A stretch of DNA of 41,255 nt from Nocardia jiangxiensis NBRC 101359 (GCF_000308615.1 NZ_BAGB01000155.1:1-41255); one strand, 5' to 3'. Positions 15,150 to 24,163 are shown, numbered from the stretch's first letter. Numbers and translations are program-made. Notes: a model not told the origin generated them from the letters alone.

Positions 15150-16955
15150 TCAGCCACGATATCCCGACAGGTCGTACATGGTCACATCACCGAGCTGGAC
15201 CGGTGTGAAATGCGCTGCCACCCAACGTTTGATGTCCGTGTGCGCGGTGGGCCGGTGATCGGCGTGGTCGGCCAGGTAGTAGGTCACCCGGTGGTCGCGG
15301 ACCTCGCCGATGAATTGGTTCAGGGTCGGTACCGGATCTTTGCCGCCGAATCCGCCGATCGCCATGACCGGTGTGCGGGAGGCCAATTCGAGTTCCGCCG
15401 CGTTCTCCGAATGATCCACGGCCGCAGACCAATTCGAATGCGTCCCGGTCAGCGCGGCGACCAGTCGGGGATTCGATGCCAGGCTCGGCCTGCCATTGTC
15501 GTGGACCGCGGGTCCGGCGGTGAGCCGGATCTGGTGTGGCTGACCGAGAGTGGCGAGTGTGTACACGGTCGAACCACCTATGGCACCTGTCAAGGCGGCG
15601 GCCAGCGTCGCGGCCGCGACGCGCCGGGACAGCAGCGGAAGCAACAGAGCCGCGGCCGCGCACACCGACACCGCCAGCACGATCCAGCGCAGCGGTGGCA
15701 GCCAGGCGCCATTGCGGTGCAGCAGCCAGAATCCCCAGAAGCCAGAGACGAAAACCAGTGCAGCCAGCCCGATTCGGCCGAAACGGGTGTCGCGCGCCCG
15801 CCACATCTCACAGGCGCCGGTCGCGCTCAGACCGGCCACAGCGGGTGCGACCGAGAGCGTGTAATAGGGGATGACGATGCCGGTCATATAACTCAGCACG
15901 CCGCCGTCGATGATCAGCCACAGCCCGAAGAGAAGGGCCGCCGCGCGGATCGGATCGGTGCGCGCCGCATGCCACCGCGCTGCCACCAGCAGAACCAAGG
16001 CCAACAGCGCGGTCGGCAGCAGCCAACTGATCTCGACGCCGAATTCACCGGTGAACAGCCGGGCCGGACCGTGCACGACGCCTCGGTGCACCGGACCGTT
16101 CCAGTGCGGGCGATGCCCCAGCACCCGGCCGAATCCGTTGTAGCCCAGCACCAGATTCATGAACGAGTTGTCCGTCGAACCAGCCATGTACGGCCGCGAG
16201 GAGGCCGGCCACAGCATGGTCAGCGCCACATACCATCCCGAGGACACCACCAGCGCCGCCAGCGCCGCGACCAGTTGCACGATTCTGGCCCGGATCGGAT
16301 TGGGTGCGGCGACGAGGTAGGTCACGCACAGCGCCGGGGCCACCATCAGCCCCTCGAGCATCTTGGCCAGGAATGCGAAACCCAGCGCGACCCCGCCCAG
16401 CACCAGCCATCTCGTACTCGCCGCGGGCAACGCCCGGGCCAGCGCGTAGACCGTGGTCGTCATCAGCAGCACCATCACCGGATCGGGCTTGTCGAAACGG
16501 AACATCAACGCGGCCACCGGCATCAGCGCCAGGCACACCCCCGCGAGCAGCCCCGCCGCGGGTCCGGCCAGACGCCGCACGGCACCGTACAACAGCCCGA
16601 CGGTCGCCACCCCGATCAGTGCCTGCGGGACAAGTTCTGCGGCGCTGCCGAATCCGAACAGCCGCGCGGAGACGCCCATCACCCACTGCGAGACCGGCGG
16701 CTTGTCGACGGTGATGAAGTTGTTCGGATCCAGCGATCCGAACAGCAGCGCCTTCCAGCTCCGCGTCGCCGACCACACCGCCGCCGAGTAGAACGCATTA
16801 CCCGTGCCGTTGACGGTGATATTCCTGAGATAGGCAAAAGCGGTACCCGCGAGCAGCAGGACAAGCCCGACCCGATCTCGGGCCCCGAGGCCCGTCCCGC
16901 GCGGTGATGATGGTGATTCCGGTGTGGTTGCGGGCAGCTCGGAGGAAGTCAGCAC
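15150..16955 (-). CDS. GT39-type integral membrane glycosyltransferase (ArnT/PMT-like)
   Basis: A 601-residue polytopic membrane protein with about 10-12 hydrophobic helices. The N-terminal loop contains YLRNITVNGTGNAFYSAAV, then SLDPNNFITVDKPPVSQWVM. The paired acidic and ITVDKPP features are those of family 39 glycosyltransferases (PMT/ArnT), which move a sugar from a polyprenyl-phosphate carrier outside the membrane. After the helices a C-terminal extracytoplasmic domain of about 130 residues ends with VTYYLADH and MYDLSGYRG. Actinobacterial relatives are often longer (over 700 residues), so this one has a short C-terminal part. The start is GTG at 16955. No other cell-envelope gene is nearby. 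Confidence 0.88.
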   Translation of the reverse strand: MLTSSELPATTPESPSSPRGTGLGARDRVGLVLLLAGTAFAYLRNITVNGTGNAFYSAAVWSATRSWKALLFGSLDPNNFITVDKPPVSQWVMGVSARLFGFGSAAELVPQALIGVATVGLLYGAVRRLAGPAAGLLAGVCLALMPVAALMFRFDKPDPVMVLLMTTTVYALARALPAASTRWLVLGGVALGFAFLAKMLEGLMVAPALCVTYLVAAPNPIRARIVQLVAALAALVVSSGWYVALTMLWPASSRPYMAGSTDNSFMNLVLGYNGFGRVLGHRPHWNGPVHRGVVHGPARLFTGEFGVEISWLLPTALLALVLLVAARWHAARTDPIRAAALLFGLWLIIDGGVLSYMTGIVIPYYTLSVAPAVAGLSATGACEMWRARDTRFGRIGLAALVFVSGFWGFWLLHRNGAWLPPLRWIVLAVSVCAAAALLLPLLSRRVAAATLAAALTGAIGGSTVYTLATLGQPHQIRLTAGPAVHDNGRPSLASNPRLVAALTGTHSNWSAAVDHSENAAELELASRTPVMAIGGFGGKDPVPTLNQFIGEVRDHRVTYYLADHADHRPTAHTDIKRWVAAHFTPVQLGDVTMYDLSGYRG

Positions 16956-17611
16956 GCGCCCTATTCAGGCACGCTCTCCCTGGAGCGGGCTGTGCCTATA
17001 CGGTGAAATTCCTGAGCGTGGGGTCCCAGACCGAGCGGCCCCGGAATTCGCCGTATCGAGCAATCCGGACATGCGTTTCGCAGACCGTCGTCGCCGGAAT
17101 CTGCGACTCCAGCCGCCGACCCGGGTATGTGGAGGCGTCGCCGACCGGACCGTGGAGCATCTGCATCCGTCCGGGGTGCTGATGCTGGGCACGTTGCCGG
17201 TGCTGTGCTGTGGCTGGTGTAGGGATCGCCGACCGGAAAGGTACCGGGCCGAGAAATTCGTGGAACGCAAGTTCGCCCTTCTACTGGCACGACCCGCACG
17301 ATCGCGGTAACTGTGGGGTGGGGCGCAGCCGAGACGGCAGTGCTCCCCTGGTGGGTACAGAATCGCGGCCATACCATCGGCCCGAGCGACCCGTGCCGAT
17401 CGGGCTGACATTGATGAGTCAGACCCTGCTGATCGACGGCATCTGGACCGTCGCGCAGCTGCTGGCTCTGCGAGGCGTTGTGCGGCTGTGGTCTTGTCCG
17501 TTTGCCTGTCGGCTCCGGGTTGGTCGGAAACTATTCGAATATTGGTACCGACCGCAGTGCAGGGTGTGGCTGTGGTCGCCCGGGATCGGCCACATCGACT
17601 CAGGAGCGCGT
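16956..17611. other. Divergent intergenic region without a recognised gene
   Basis: About 655 bases separating the glycosyltransferase start and the MgtE-N/CBS protein. Frames open here (including an in-frame extension of the CBS gene to 17210) have no recognisable protein features. I looked for an M-box (ykoK) magnesium riboswitch core because of the downstream genes and did not see one by eye. Confidence 0.5.
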
Positions 17612-18949
17612 ATGAGCAACTCGACACCGCCGCGGGCACAGACCTCGGTGCCGACGATTCATTTGTCGCGGCTGTTGAAATCGCCGGTGGACGCTCGCTC
17701 GGGTGAGTCGGTCGGCCGGGTGGACGATCTGATCGTGCGGCTGCCGGGCGGGGACGCTTATCCTCCGGTGACCGGTGTGGTCGTCGGGGTGGGCGGGCGT
17801 GCGGTGTTCGTGGCCGCCGAGCATATCGAGGAATTCGGGCCGGATCGGATCGTGCTGGCGGTCAACAAGGTGAATCTGCGCGGGTTCGAACGCCGCGAGG
17901 GCGAGGTGTTGCTGCGTGCGGACATTCTGGGGCACCGCCTGATCGATGTGGCGGCCGCGGAGTTGGTACGCGCTTACGATGTCGAGCTCGATGACACGGG
18001 GTCGGGTTGGGTGCTGGCCCGTTTGGATACTCGTCGGCCTGCGCGGTTCTTCGGTCTGATCAAGTCCGAGGGCGGGCACGCCTCGCGGGACTGGAAGGCG
18101 TTCGAGCCACTCATCGGGCACAGCGGCTCGATGACGGTACGCCGTGTCAGCGGCCGGGTGCGGGCGCTCAAGCCTGCCCAGATCGCGGACCTGCTCGAAG
18201 ACGCCAACAAGCATGAGCAGGGCGAGATTCTCGATCGGGTGCACGGGGACCCGGAGCTGGAAGCCGACGTGTTCGAGGAGTTGGATCCGGACAAGGCCAG
18301 CCGCCTGCTCGATGACATGTCCGATACCGAGGTGGCCGCCCTGCTGGGGCGGATGCGGCCCGACGATGCCGCCGACGCGGTGACCGATCTACGCCAGTCC
18401 CGCCGCCGCCGCGTGCTGGACATGATGCCGCCGCCGCAGCGCACCAAGGTGATCACGCTGCTGGGATTCAATCCCGACAGCGCAGGTGGTCTGATGAACG
18501 TCGACATCGTCTCGTGTGCGCCGGAAGCTACTGCGGCGCAGGCTCTTTCGGTGGTCGCGGCCGCGCACGCCCTGCAGCCGGAGGCGTTGCTGAAAGTGCA
18601 TGTGCTGGGCGAGTCCGACCGCCTGATCGGGGTCGTGTCGGTCATCCAACTGCTCCAGGCGGACCCGGGCACTGCGGTGGCCGACATCATGGATTCCGAT
18701 CCGGTGCGGGTGCCCCCCGATGCGGACCTCACCGATATCGCGCTGTTGATGGCCGACTACAACCTGTACACCATCCCCGTCGTCGACGACGCCGATCGGG
18801 TGCTGGGTGTGGTCACGGTCGATGACACCCTCGAGGCCACCATCCCCGAGGACTGGCGTCGCCGTGAACCCGCACCGCGACCGGTGCGTGAACGCGAATC
18901 GGCGCTGACGGACTCCGGCGACATCTCGGACGGCGAAGCGCAGCCATGA
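17612..18949 (+). CDS. Soluble PRC-barrel / MgtE-N / CBS-domain protein, probable Mg2+-sensing partner
   Basis: A 445-residue cytoplasmic protein without membrane helices. Residues about 10-150 are a PRC-barrel-like part (LLKSPVDARSGESVGRVDDL, then VAAEHIEEFGPDRIVL). Residues about 185-300 are an MgtE N-domain (EQGEILDRVHGDPELEADVF, EELDPDKASRLLDDM, DAADAVTDL). Residues about 290-420 are a CBS pair (NPDSAGGLMNVDIV, then ADYNLYTIPVVDDADRVLGV). In MgtE channels this N-CBS module binds Mg2+ and gates the pore, but here the pore is absent. The ATG at 17612 follows AGGAG at 17602-17606. Its stop overlaps the start of the transporter gene (ATGA at 18946-18949). I infer that it senses Mg2+ for that transporter. 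Confidence 0.9.
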   Translation: MSNSTPPRAQTSVPTIHLSRLLKSPVDARSGESVGRVDDLIVRLPGGDAYPPVTGVVVGVGGRAVFVAAEHIEEFGPDRIVLAVNKVNLRGFERREGEVLLRADILGHRLIDVAAAELVRAYDVELDDTGSGWVLARLDTRRPARFFGLIKSEGGHASRDWKAFEPLIGHSGSMTVRRVSGRVRALKPAQIADLLEDANKHEQGEILDRVHGDPELEADVFEELDPDKASRLLDDMSDTEVAALLGRMRPDDAADAVTDLRQSRRRRVLDMMPPPQRTKVITLLGFNPDSAGGLMNVDIVSCAPEATAAQALSVVAAAHALQPEALLKVHVLGESDRLIGVVSVIQLLQADPGTAVADIMDSDPVRVPPDADLTDIALLMADYNLYTIPVVDDADRVLGVVTVDDTLEATIPEDWRRREPAPRPVRERESALTDSGDISDGEAQP

Positions 18950-20802
18950 CGAACACCGGCGACAACCCGGGCACTCCTCCCGAACCCGCACCCGCCCGGC
19001 CCACTCCGGCTGAACCGGCACCTGCCCGGCCCGTTCCCGCTGAACCGGCACCGACCCGCCCGGCCACCGAGCAGCCGACACCCGCCCGCCCGGCGGTGTC
19101 CGAACCGGCGCCGACCCGCCCGACCCCCGCCCAGCCGGCACGCACTCGCCCGGCGGCGTCCGCACCGGCGACCGGTCGCGGCGCTTCCGGTCACCGGCAG
19201 TCGGCAGTGCTGGATTCGGCGCATCTGGGTGATATCGAGGGCGCGTTCGGCCGGATCAACGTCACCGACACCGAACATCCGCGCACCCTGCGCACCCGAC
19301 TGCTGACCCTCGCCGCGATCGTCGGGCCCGGTCTGATCGTGATGGTCGGCGACAACGACGCCGGTGGAGTGGCCACCTACGCCCAGGCCGGGCAGAACTA
19401 CGGGTACAGCCTGCTGTGGGTGCTGCTGTTGCTGATCCCGGTGCTGATCGTCAATCAGGAAATGGTCGTGCGCCTGGGCGCGGTCACCGGCGTCGGGCAC
19501 GCCCGGCTGATCAACGAACGCTTCGGGCGCGGCTGGGGCTGGTTCTCCGTGGGTGACCTGTTCATCCTGAACTTCCTGACCATCGTCACCGAGTTCATCG
19601 GTGTCTCGCTCGCCTCGGAGTACTTCGGCATCTCGAAATACATCGTGGTGCCGATCGCCGCGGTGGCGCTGGTGGCGATCATGACCTCGGGCAGTTTCCG
19701 CCGCTGGGAACGCGCGATGATGGTGTTCATCGCGATCACTCTGCTGCAGATCCCGATGCTGCTGCTCTCGCACCCCGAATGGGGCCGCGCGGCAACCGAT
19801 TTCGTGATGCCGGGCATCTCCGGCGGCGTCACCTCGGATTCGGTGTTGCTGATCATCGCGATCGTCGGTACCACCGTGGCTCCGTGGCAGCTGTTCTTCC
19901 AGCAGTCCAACATCGTGGACAAACGCATCACCCCGCGGTTCATCGGCTACGAACGCGCCGACACCACCCTGGGGGCGTTCGTGGTGGTCATCGGGGCGGC
20001 CGCGCTGGTAATGACCGCCGACTATGCCGCACGCGCCACCGGCTCGATCGGCAAGTTCACCGATGCCGGGCAGATCGCGCACCTGCTGGGCCGCGCGCAT
20101 TCCTGGCTGGGGCCGATCTTCGCGATCGTGCTGCTGGACGCGTCGATCATCGGCGCTGCCGCGGTGACACTGGCCACCAGTTATGCGTTCGGCGACGTGT
20201 TCGGCATCAAACACTCACTCCACCGCGGATTCAAAGACGCCAAACAGTTCTACATCTCGTATATCGCGATGGTCGTGGTCGCCGCGGCGATCGTACTGAT
20301 CCCCGGCGCGCCACTGGGACTGATCACCACCGCCGTGCAGGCCCTTGCCGGGCTGCTGCTACCCAGCGCGAGCGTGTTCCTGCTGCTGCTGTGCAACGAC
20401 CCGCAAGTGCTCGGGCCCTGGGTGAACCGCACCTGGCTCAACATCGTCGCCGGTGTCATCGTCGCGGTGCTGCTGTTGCTGTCCGGAATCCTGATGGCCA
20501 CCACCCTGTTCCCGCACATCGACGTCGTCGCGACCGCGACATGGCTCGCACTCGCGATGATTCTGCTCGCCGCGGTCGCGGCGGGCGTGCTGAAATGGCT
20601 GCAACGTCGCAGCCCCGCCCCGCCCCCGGTCCCGGCGAGCGAGCACGCCGAGAAGGATCACTGGCGGATGCCGCCGCTGACCCTGCTCGAACCCGTCACC
20701 TGGTCGGCCGGAACGAAACTCGGCATGCTCGCCCTGCGCGGGTACCTGGTCGTCGGCGCGATCCTGTTGCTGGTCAAAGCAATCCAACTCGGCCGCGGCT
20801 GA
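18946..20802 (+). CDS. NRAMP-related transporter with non-canonical metal site (NRMT-like)
   Basis: A 618-residue polytopic membrane protein of the NRAMP/SLC11 fold with about 11 helices. Residues 1-80 are a Pro/Ala/Arg-rich tail made of degenerate PAPARPTPAE repeats. TM1 reads GLIVMVGDNDAGGVATYAQ, where canonical NRAMPs have DPGN. TM6 reads IVGTTVAPWQLFFQQSN, where canonical NRAMPs have a Met in AxxMPH. Loss of that Met is the hallmark of NRAMP-related magnesium transporters (NRMTs), which favour Mg2+ over transition metals. A cytoplasmic C-terminal part (APPPVPASEHAEKD, then a last helix) follows. The overlap with an MgtE-N/CBS gene supports a Mg2+ role. Specificity is inferred. Confidence 0.88.
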   Translation: MTNTGDNPGTPPEPAPARPTPAEPAPARPVPAEPAPTRPATEQPTPARPAVSEPAPTRPTPAQPARTRPAASAPATGRGASGHRQSAVLDSAHLGDIEGAFGRINVTDTEHPRTLRTRLLTLAAIVGPGLIVMVGDNDAGGVATYAQAGQNYGYSLLWVLLLLIPVLIVNQEMVVRLGAVTGVGHARLINERFGRGWGWFSVGDLFILNFLTIVTEFIGVSLASEYFGISKYIVVPIAAVALVAIMTSGSFRRWERAMMVFIAITLLQIPMLLLSHPEWGRAATDFVMPGISGGVTSDSVLLIIAIVGTTVAPWQLFFQQSNIVDKRITPRFIGYERADTTLGAFVVVIGAAALVMTADYAARATGSIGKFTDAGQIAHLLGRAHSWLGPIFAIVLLDASIIGAAAVTLATSYAFGDVFGIKHSLHRGFKDAKQFYISYIAMVVVAAAIVLIPGAPLGLITTAVQALAGLLLPSASVFLLLLCNDPQVLGPWVNRTWLNIVAGVIVAVLLLLSGILMATTLFPHIDVVATATWLALAMILLAAVAAGVLKWLQRRSPAPPPVPASEHAEKDHWRMPPLTLLEPVTWSAGTKLGMLALRGYLVVGAILLLVKAIQLGRG

Positions 20803-20816
20803 GGACCCGGTGGGAG

Positions 20817-21038
20817 TCAGCGGCCAGGCCGGTGAAACCACCGCCCGGCCGATCTCCCGCCGTCGCCGCTGTGCCGCCCCGCCATCACCAGCGCGACCAA
20901 TACCCCCACCAGCAACACCACTGACCCGGTCAGCACCTCGAAGCGTGAATAGTCCGGAACACGACCACGGACGGCCCCGGGGATCGACATGAGCCAGGCG
21001 CCCAGCACGGCCCAAGCTCCTGCACGCACACGCACCAC
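20817..21038 (-). CDS. Small membrane protein, hypothetical
   Basis: A possible 73-residue protein starting at GTG 21038, with two hydrophobic segments (AWAVLGAWLMSIPGAV and VLTGSVVLLVGVLVALVMAG) and a basic tail. It lies convergent to, and 14 bases past, the NRAMP-related gene. I do not recognise it. It could be a real two-helix protein or a chance frame; the hydrophobic pattern favours the former only mildly. Confidence 0.42.
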   Translation of the reverse strand: MVRVRAGAWAVLGAWLMSIPGAVRGRVPDYSRFEVLTGSVVLLVGVLVALVMAGRHSGDGGRSAGRWFHRPGR

Positions 21039-21061
21039 CGCCCTTCGCCTCGCGATGTCTC

Positions 21062-21095
21062 ATCGGCACGACGGACGCTCGCCGAGCGTGCCGAT
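21062..21095. other. Bulged inverted repeat in intergenic region
   Basis: ATCGGCACG (21062-21070) pairs with CGTGCCGAT (21087-21095), enclosing an inner GCTC/GAGC hairpin. It lies upstream of the small minus-strand frame and 230 bases before the beta-propeller gene. Function unknown. Confidence 0.4.
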
Positions 21096-21325
21096 TCCAT
21101 CACGATAGCGCTCGCGACCTGGTCCGATGACCAGGCAAGACTCGTCGAGAGAGCCCGTCGAGAGAAACTTCGTGACACGAGGGACCGACACGCCGCGCCG
21201 GGATGGCGAGGTGTCCATTCGCCGACGCACGCGGCTCTCGGGCGGTCATACTGTCCGCGCGCTCGATGGCTGTTCGCCGACCAATCGCTCTACCCGACCC
21301 GACTCATCGAAATGAGGTAGCTGCA

Positions 21326-22663
21326 TTGCTGTGCGCCACGAGGACAACCGGAAAAGCACTGCGTCGCGTGGGCCTCGGTGTGATCACCGTGCTGACGGCG
21401 GCATCCTGCTCGACTTCGCACTCGACGACCCCCGCATCGACCATGCTGGACACCGGATTCGGTTCGGGCGGAACGGTATCCACCGACTTGGGTTCACGCG
21501 CCGACCGCGGGCGAGCGGTCGCGATACAGGCGGACGGCAAGATCGTCGTGGTCGGTTCGACCCAGGATCCCACCCAGGGCGACAACTTCGCCCTCGTCCG
21601 CTACAACCCCGACGGCAACCTGGACACCGGATTCGGCACGGGCGGAAAGGTTTCCACCGACTTCGGCGGCAAAGCCGACGTCGCCAACGCTGTCGCGGTC
21701 CAACCGGACGGCAAGATCATCGCTGCCGGGACCAGTCACGGCACCACCACCGGCGACAACATCGCGCTCGCCCGCTACACCCCGGCCGGCCAGCTCGACA
21801 CCAGCTTCGGCGACGGCGGCAAAGCCTCCACCGACCTGGGCACCGCGGCCGATCATGCCAATGCCGTTGCCCTGCAACGAGACGGGAAGATCGTCGTGGC
21901 CGGATCCACTCGCGACCCGGATCCGGCCCAGGGCGACAACTTCGTGATGCTGCGCTACACCCCGGACGGGAAGCTCGACACCGGATTCGGCACGGGCGGA
22001 AAGGTTTCCACCGACTTCGGCGGCAAAGCCGACGTCGCCAACGCTGTCGCGGTCCAACCGGACGGCAAGATCATCGCTGCCGGGACCAGTCACGGCACCA
22101 CCACCGGCGACAACATCGCCCTTGCCCGCTACACCCCGACTGGTGTGCTCGATACCAGTTTCGGTGACGGCGGTACAGTTTCCACCGATCTGGGCACACA
22201 AGCCGATCACGCCAACGCTCTCGCTCTGCAACGCGACGGAGACATCGTGATCGCGGGCTCCATCCGGGACCGGGCCCAGGGGGACAACTTCCTGCTCATG
22301 CGCTACACCCGGGATGGCAAGCAGGACACCAGTTTCGGTGACCGCGGCACAGCGTCGACCGATTTCGGCGGCAAAGCCGACATCGCGTACGCTCTGGCGA
22401 TCGCGCCGGACGGCGCACTCGTCGCCGCAGGAACCAGCCACGGCACCACCACGGGCGACAACGTCGCGCTCGCCCGCTACACCGCCGAGGGCAAACCCGA
22501 CACCACCTTCGGCCGCGACGGCACGGTCTCCACCAGCCTGGGCGCCAGCGCCGACCACGCCAACGCCGTCACCGTCCAGCCCGACGGCAAGACCCTCCTC
22601 GCCGGCACCACCACCGACCCGCAGCAGGGCGAGAACATCCTGGTGGTCCGCTACAACCGATAG
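21326..22663 (+). CDS. Delta-60 repeat beta-propeller lipoprotein
   Basis: A 445-residue exported protein. The start is probably TTG at 21326, with GAGG seven or so bases upstream. It gives basic residues, a hydrophobic stretch VGLGVITVLTAASC and a lipobox-like LTAASC near residue 28, so it is likely a lipoprotein. The rest is seven delta-60 repeats of about 59 residues, each reading LDTxFGxGGxxSTDxG, AVAxQxDGKIxxAG, GDNxALxRYxPxG. Seven repeats fit a closed seven-blade beta propeller. Odd and even blades differ: odd blades carry a DPxQGDN loop and even blades TSHGTTTGDN. Role unknown; such proteins are mostly uncharacterised surface proteins. The upstream in-frame ATG at 21203 would bury the signal and is rejected. 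Confidence 0.87.
   Translation: MLCATRTTGKALRRVGLGVITVLTAASCSTSHSTTPASTMLDTGFGSGGTVSTDLGSRADRGRAVAIQADGKIVVVGSTQDPTQGDNFALVRYNPDGNLDTGFGTGGKVSTDFGGKADVANAVAVQPDGKIIAAGTSHGTTTGDNIALARYTPAGQLDTSFGDGGKASTDLGTAADHANAVALQRDGKIVVAGSTRDPDPAQGDNFVMLRYTPDGKLDTGFGTGGKVSTDFGGKADVANAVAVQPDGKIIAAGTSHGTTTGDNIALARYTPTGVLDTSFGDGGTVSTDLGTQADHANALALQRDGDIVIAGSIRDRAQGDNFLLMRYTRDGKQDTSFGDRGTASTDFGGKADIAYALAIAPDGALVAAGTSHGTTTGDNVALARYTAEGKPDTTFGRDGTVSTSLGASADHANAVTVQPDGKTLLAGTTTDPQQGENILVVRYNR
21623..22119 (+). repeat. 143-bp perfect direct repeats inside the propeller gene
   Basis: Bases 21623-21765 and 21977-22119 are identical (143 bp, offset 354 bp, that is 118 codons or two blades). They encode blades 2 and 4, showing that the propeller grew by duplication of two-blade units. 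Confidence 0.92.
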
Positions 22664-22676
22664 CGCGGACCGCTCA

Positions 22677-22708
22677 CCCGGTAAGCAGAACAGCGGCTGC
22701 CTACCGGG
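22677..22708. terminator. Hairpin after the beta-propeller gene
   Basis: A 12-position stem (CCCGGTAAGCAG with CTGCCTACCGGG, one A-C mismatch) and an eight-base loop, 14 bases past the stop. A second GGGCC/GGCCC pairing follows at once. It is a likely intrinsic terminator without a U tail. Confidence 0.6.
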
Positions 22709-22737
22709 CCACCCGGCCCGAAACCATGGGGTCAGGT

Positions 22738-23000
22738 CAATATGGCCGCGTTGGCGAGGAGGCGGCCGCTGATATCGTCGATCCGCGTTGCCACTTCGGC
22801 GTATACGGTTTCAGGCTGCCCAGTATCAGAGATTAAATGCGTGTGGAAGCATAGGGCGGCGTACTCATTCGGGGGGCGGTACGCCAGAGATGAATGTCGG
22901 CGTCGGCTGTTTGATTCTCCTTCCAGTCCTCGATGACCACCCGGGCCTCGAGGAGGCTGTGGAATTCGTCATGTCGAGGCATTCGTCACGAGTGAGGGTC
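22738..23000 (-). pseudogene. IS3-family transposase C-terminal remnant, frameshifted
   Basis: Minus frames read RDECLDM, then EFHSLLEARVVIEDWK, then YRPPNEYAALCFHTH, each in a different phase. This is the end of an IS3-family OrfB (…EF..LLEARVVIEDW.. ..YRPPNEYA). The catalytic Asp and Glu region upstream is absent. Reading continues to ISGRLLANAAILT before a stop at 22738. It is the flank of a lost insertion sequence, next to the LysR gene end. Confidence 0.65.
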
Positions 23001-23094
23001 AGTGATCTTCAAGCAGGAGAAGCCCGGATCGGACGAGGACGCCGAATCGTCGGAGCTCACCTCGGTAGATCACCAGACCCGCGCCCAGCACGAT

Positions 23095-24075
23095 CTACGA
23101 CGTCGGGCTCTCGGGGTTCGAAACCGGTTGGGAAGGTCGGTGGTCGAGCGACTTGGACTCCGAGGTTGCCGATAGGTGCGACCACTCATTGCGTATCGCG
23201 TCGACGATCGCAGTGATGACGGGGTCGTCCCCGGCCGCTGTGATGTTCCACGCGATCCCTGACGAGAACTCGAGTTCTCCGCTGGCCAGTGGAATCGCGC
23301 TGAAGGCGGGGTCTGCGAATACGCTCGCTGCCCCACCGGCTGCAGGATCGTAGGTAAGCGCGAGTGCGCGGCTATGCCGAATGTAGCTCGCCAGCATGGC
23401 TGGATCATTCTCATCCATCCGGTGGAAGTTGCGAATACCGGCTTCGGCAAGCTGCTGATGCAGCCTGTTCAGCGCCAACGGCTGAGGGGTGGCCGGTCGG
23501 AGGACGATCGTGCGATTCACCAGATCCGCCAACGTGAGTTCATCGCGCTGCGCAAGCGGGTCATCTGCGCGCATCGCCACCATGAACTCGTAACGGCTGA
23601 TCACGATGCTGTCCAGGGCGGGGTTGTTCAGTGGCAAGTGCACCAGTGCTGCCGAAAGCTCGCCCCGCTCGAGGGCCGGAAGAAGATCAGCGGATCGCGC
23701 CGAGCGGTACAGTACCGAGGCCCCTGGTACCGCGGCTTCGGTCACCTCGATGAACCGGTCGGCCACCGCAGGCGGCGACAGATGTGTTCCGCCGATTCGC
23801 ACAGTCGGGGAAACGTGGTTGAAGGTGTCTGCGATCGTGTTCAGTTCGTCGACGTCCCGCAGAATCTTCCGGACCTGCACGACGAGGGCTTCACCGAACG
23901 GGGTCAACTGGACCTCGTGATGCCGCCGGACAAACAGTGCGCCGCCCAGTTTGTGTTCGAGGTCCTTCACCATGCGACTGACCGGCGACGGTGTCAGGTG
24001 AAGTCGTTCGGCGGCCCTGGCGAAGTGCAACTCCTCGGCGACTGTCACGAAGCACCGCAATTGGGGTAAATCCAC
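23095..24075 (-). CDS. LysR-family transcriptional regulator
   Basis: A 326-residue LysR-type regulator. The N-terminal winged HTH is VDLPQLRCFVTVAEELHFAR, then AAERLHLTPSPVSRMVKDLE and LGGALFVRR, an excellent match. The remaining 230 residues form the periplasmic-binding-protein-like effector domain. I choose the GTG at 24075, since the HTH begins with the next residue. The longer open frame to 24393 runs into the divergent gene. It is divergent from the CoA-transferase operon at 24164-30188 with about 100-125 bases between, the classic arrangement for a LysR regulator activating its neighbour. Its effector is probably an acid or CoA ester of that pathway. Confidence 0.92.
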   Translation of the reverse strand: MDLPQLRCFVTVAEELHFARAAERLHLTPSPVSRMVKDLEHKLGGALFVRRHHEVQLTPFGEALVVQVRKILRDVDELNTIADTFNHVSPTVRIGGTHLSPPAVADRFIEVTEAAVPGASVLYRSARSADLLPALERGELSAALVHLPLNNPALDSIVISRYEFMVAMRADDPLAQRDELTLADLVNRTIVLRPATPQPLALNRLHQQLAEAGIRNFHRMDENDPAMLASYIRHSRALALTYDPAAGGAASVFADPAFSAIPLASGELEFSSGIAWNITAAGDDPVITAIVDAIRNEWSHLSATSESKSLDHRPSQPVSNPESPTS

Positions 24076-24163
24076 GATTGAAGCATGGGGTCCGTCCTCA
24101 CGGGTCGTCAATAGCAGAGAATCACGATGCGTCCTGGCGAACGTGACCGTGTGGTAATCAGCG

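Noticed and set aside
15123..16907. Long plus-strand open frame of 594 codons
   Set aside because: It is antisense to the GT39 glycosyltransferase; composition is Arg/Gln/His-rich shadow of high-GC third positions.
16956..17611. M-box (ykoK) magnesium riboswitch ahead of the MgtE-N/CBS gene
   Set aside because: Expected because of the downstream genes, but no M-box core was recognisable by eye. A covariance-model search (Infernal, Rfam RF00380) would settle it.
21326..22663. CRISPR-like repetition
   Set aside because: The repeats are in-frame protein blades of about 59 codons with no spacer pattern.
24076..24163. LysR box (T-N11-A) in the divergent promoter
   Set aside because: No convincing dyad centred on a T-N11-A was visible; weak candidates such as CCACGATT and ATCACGAT are not symmetric enough.
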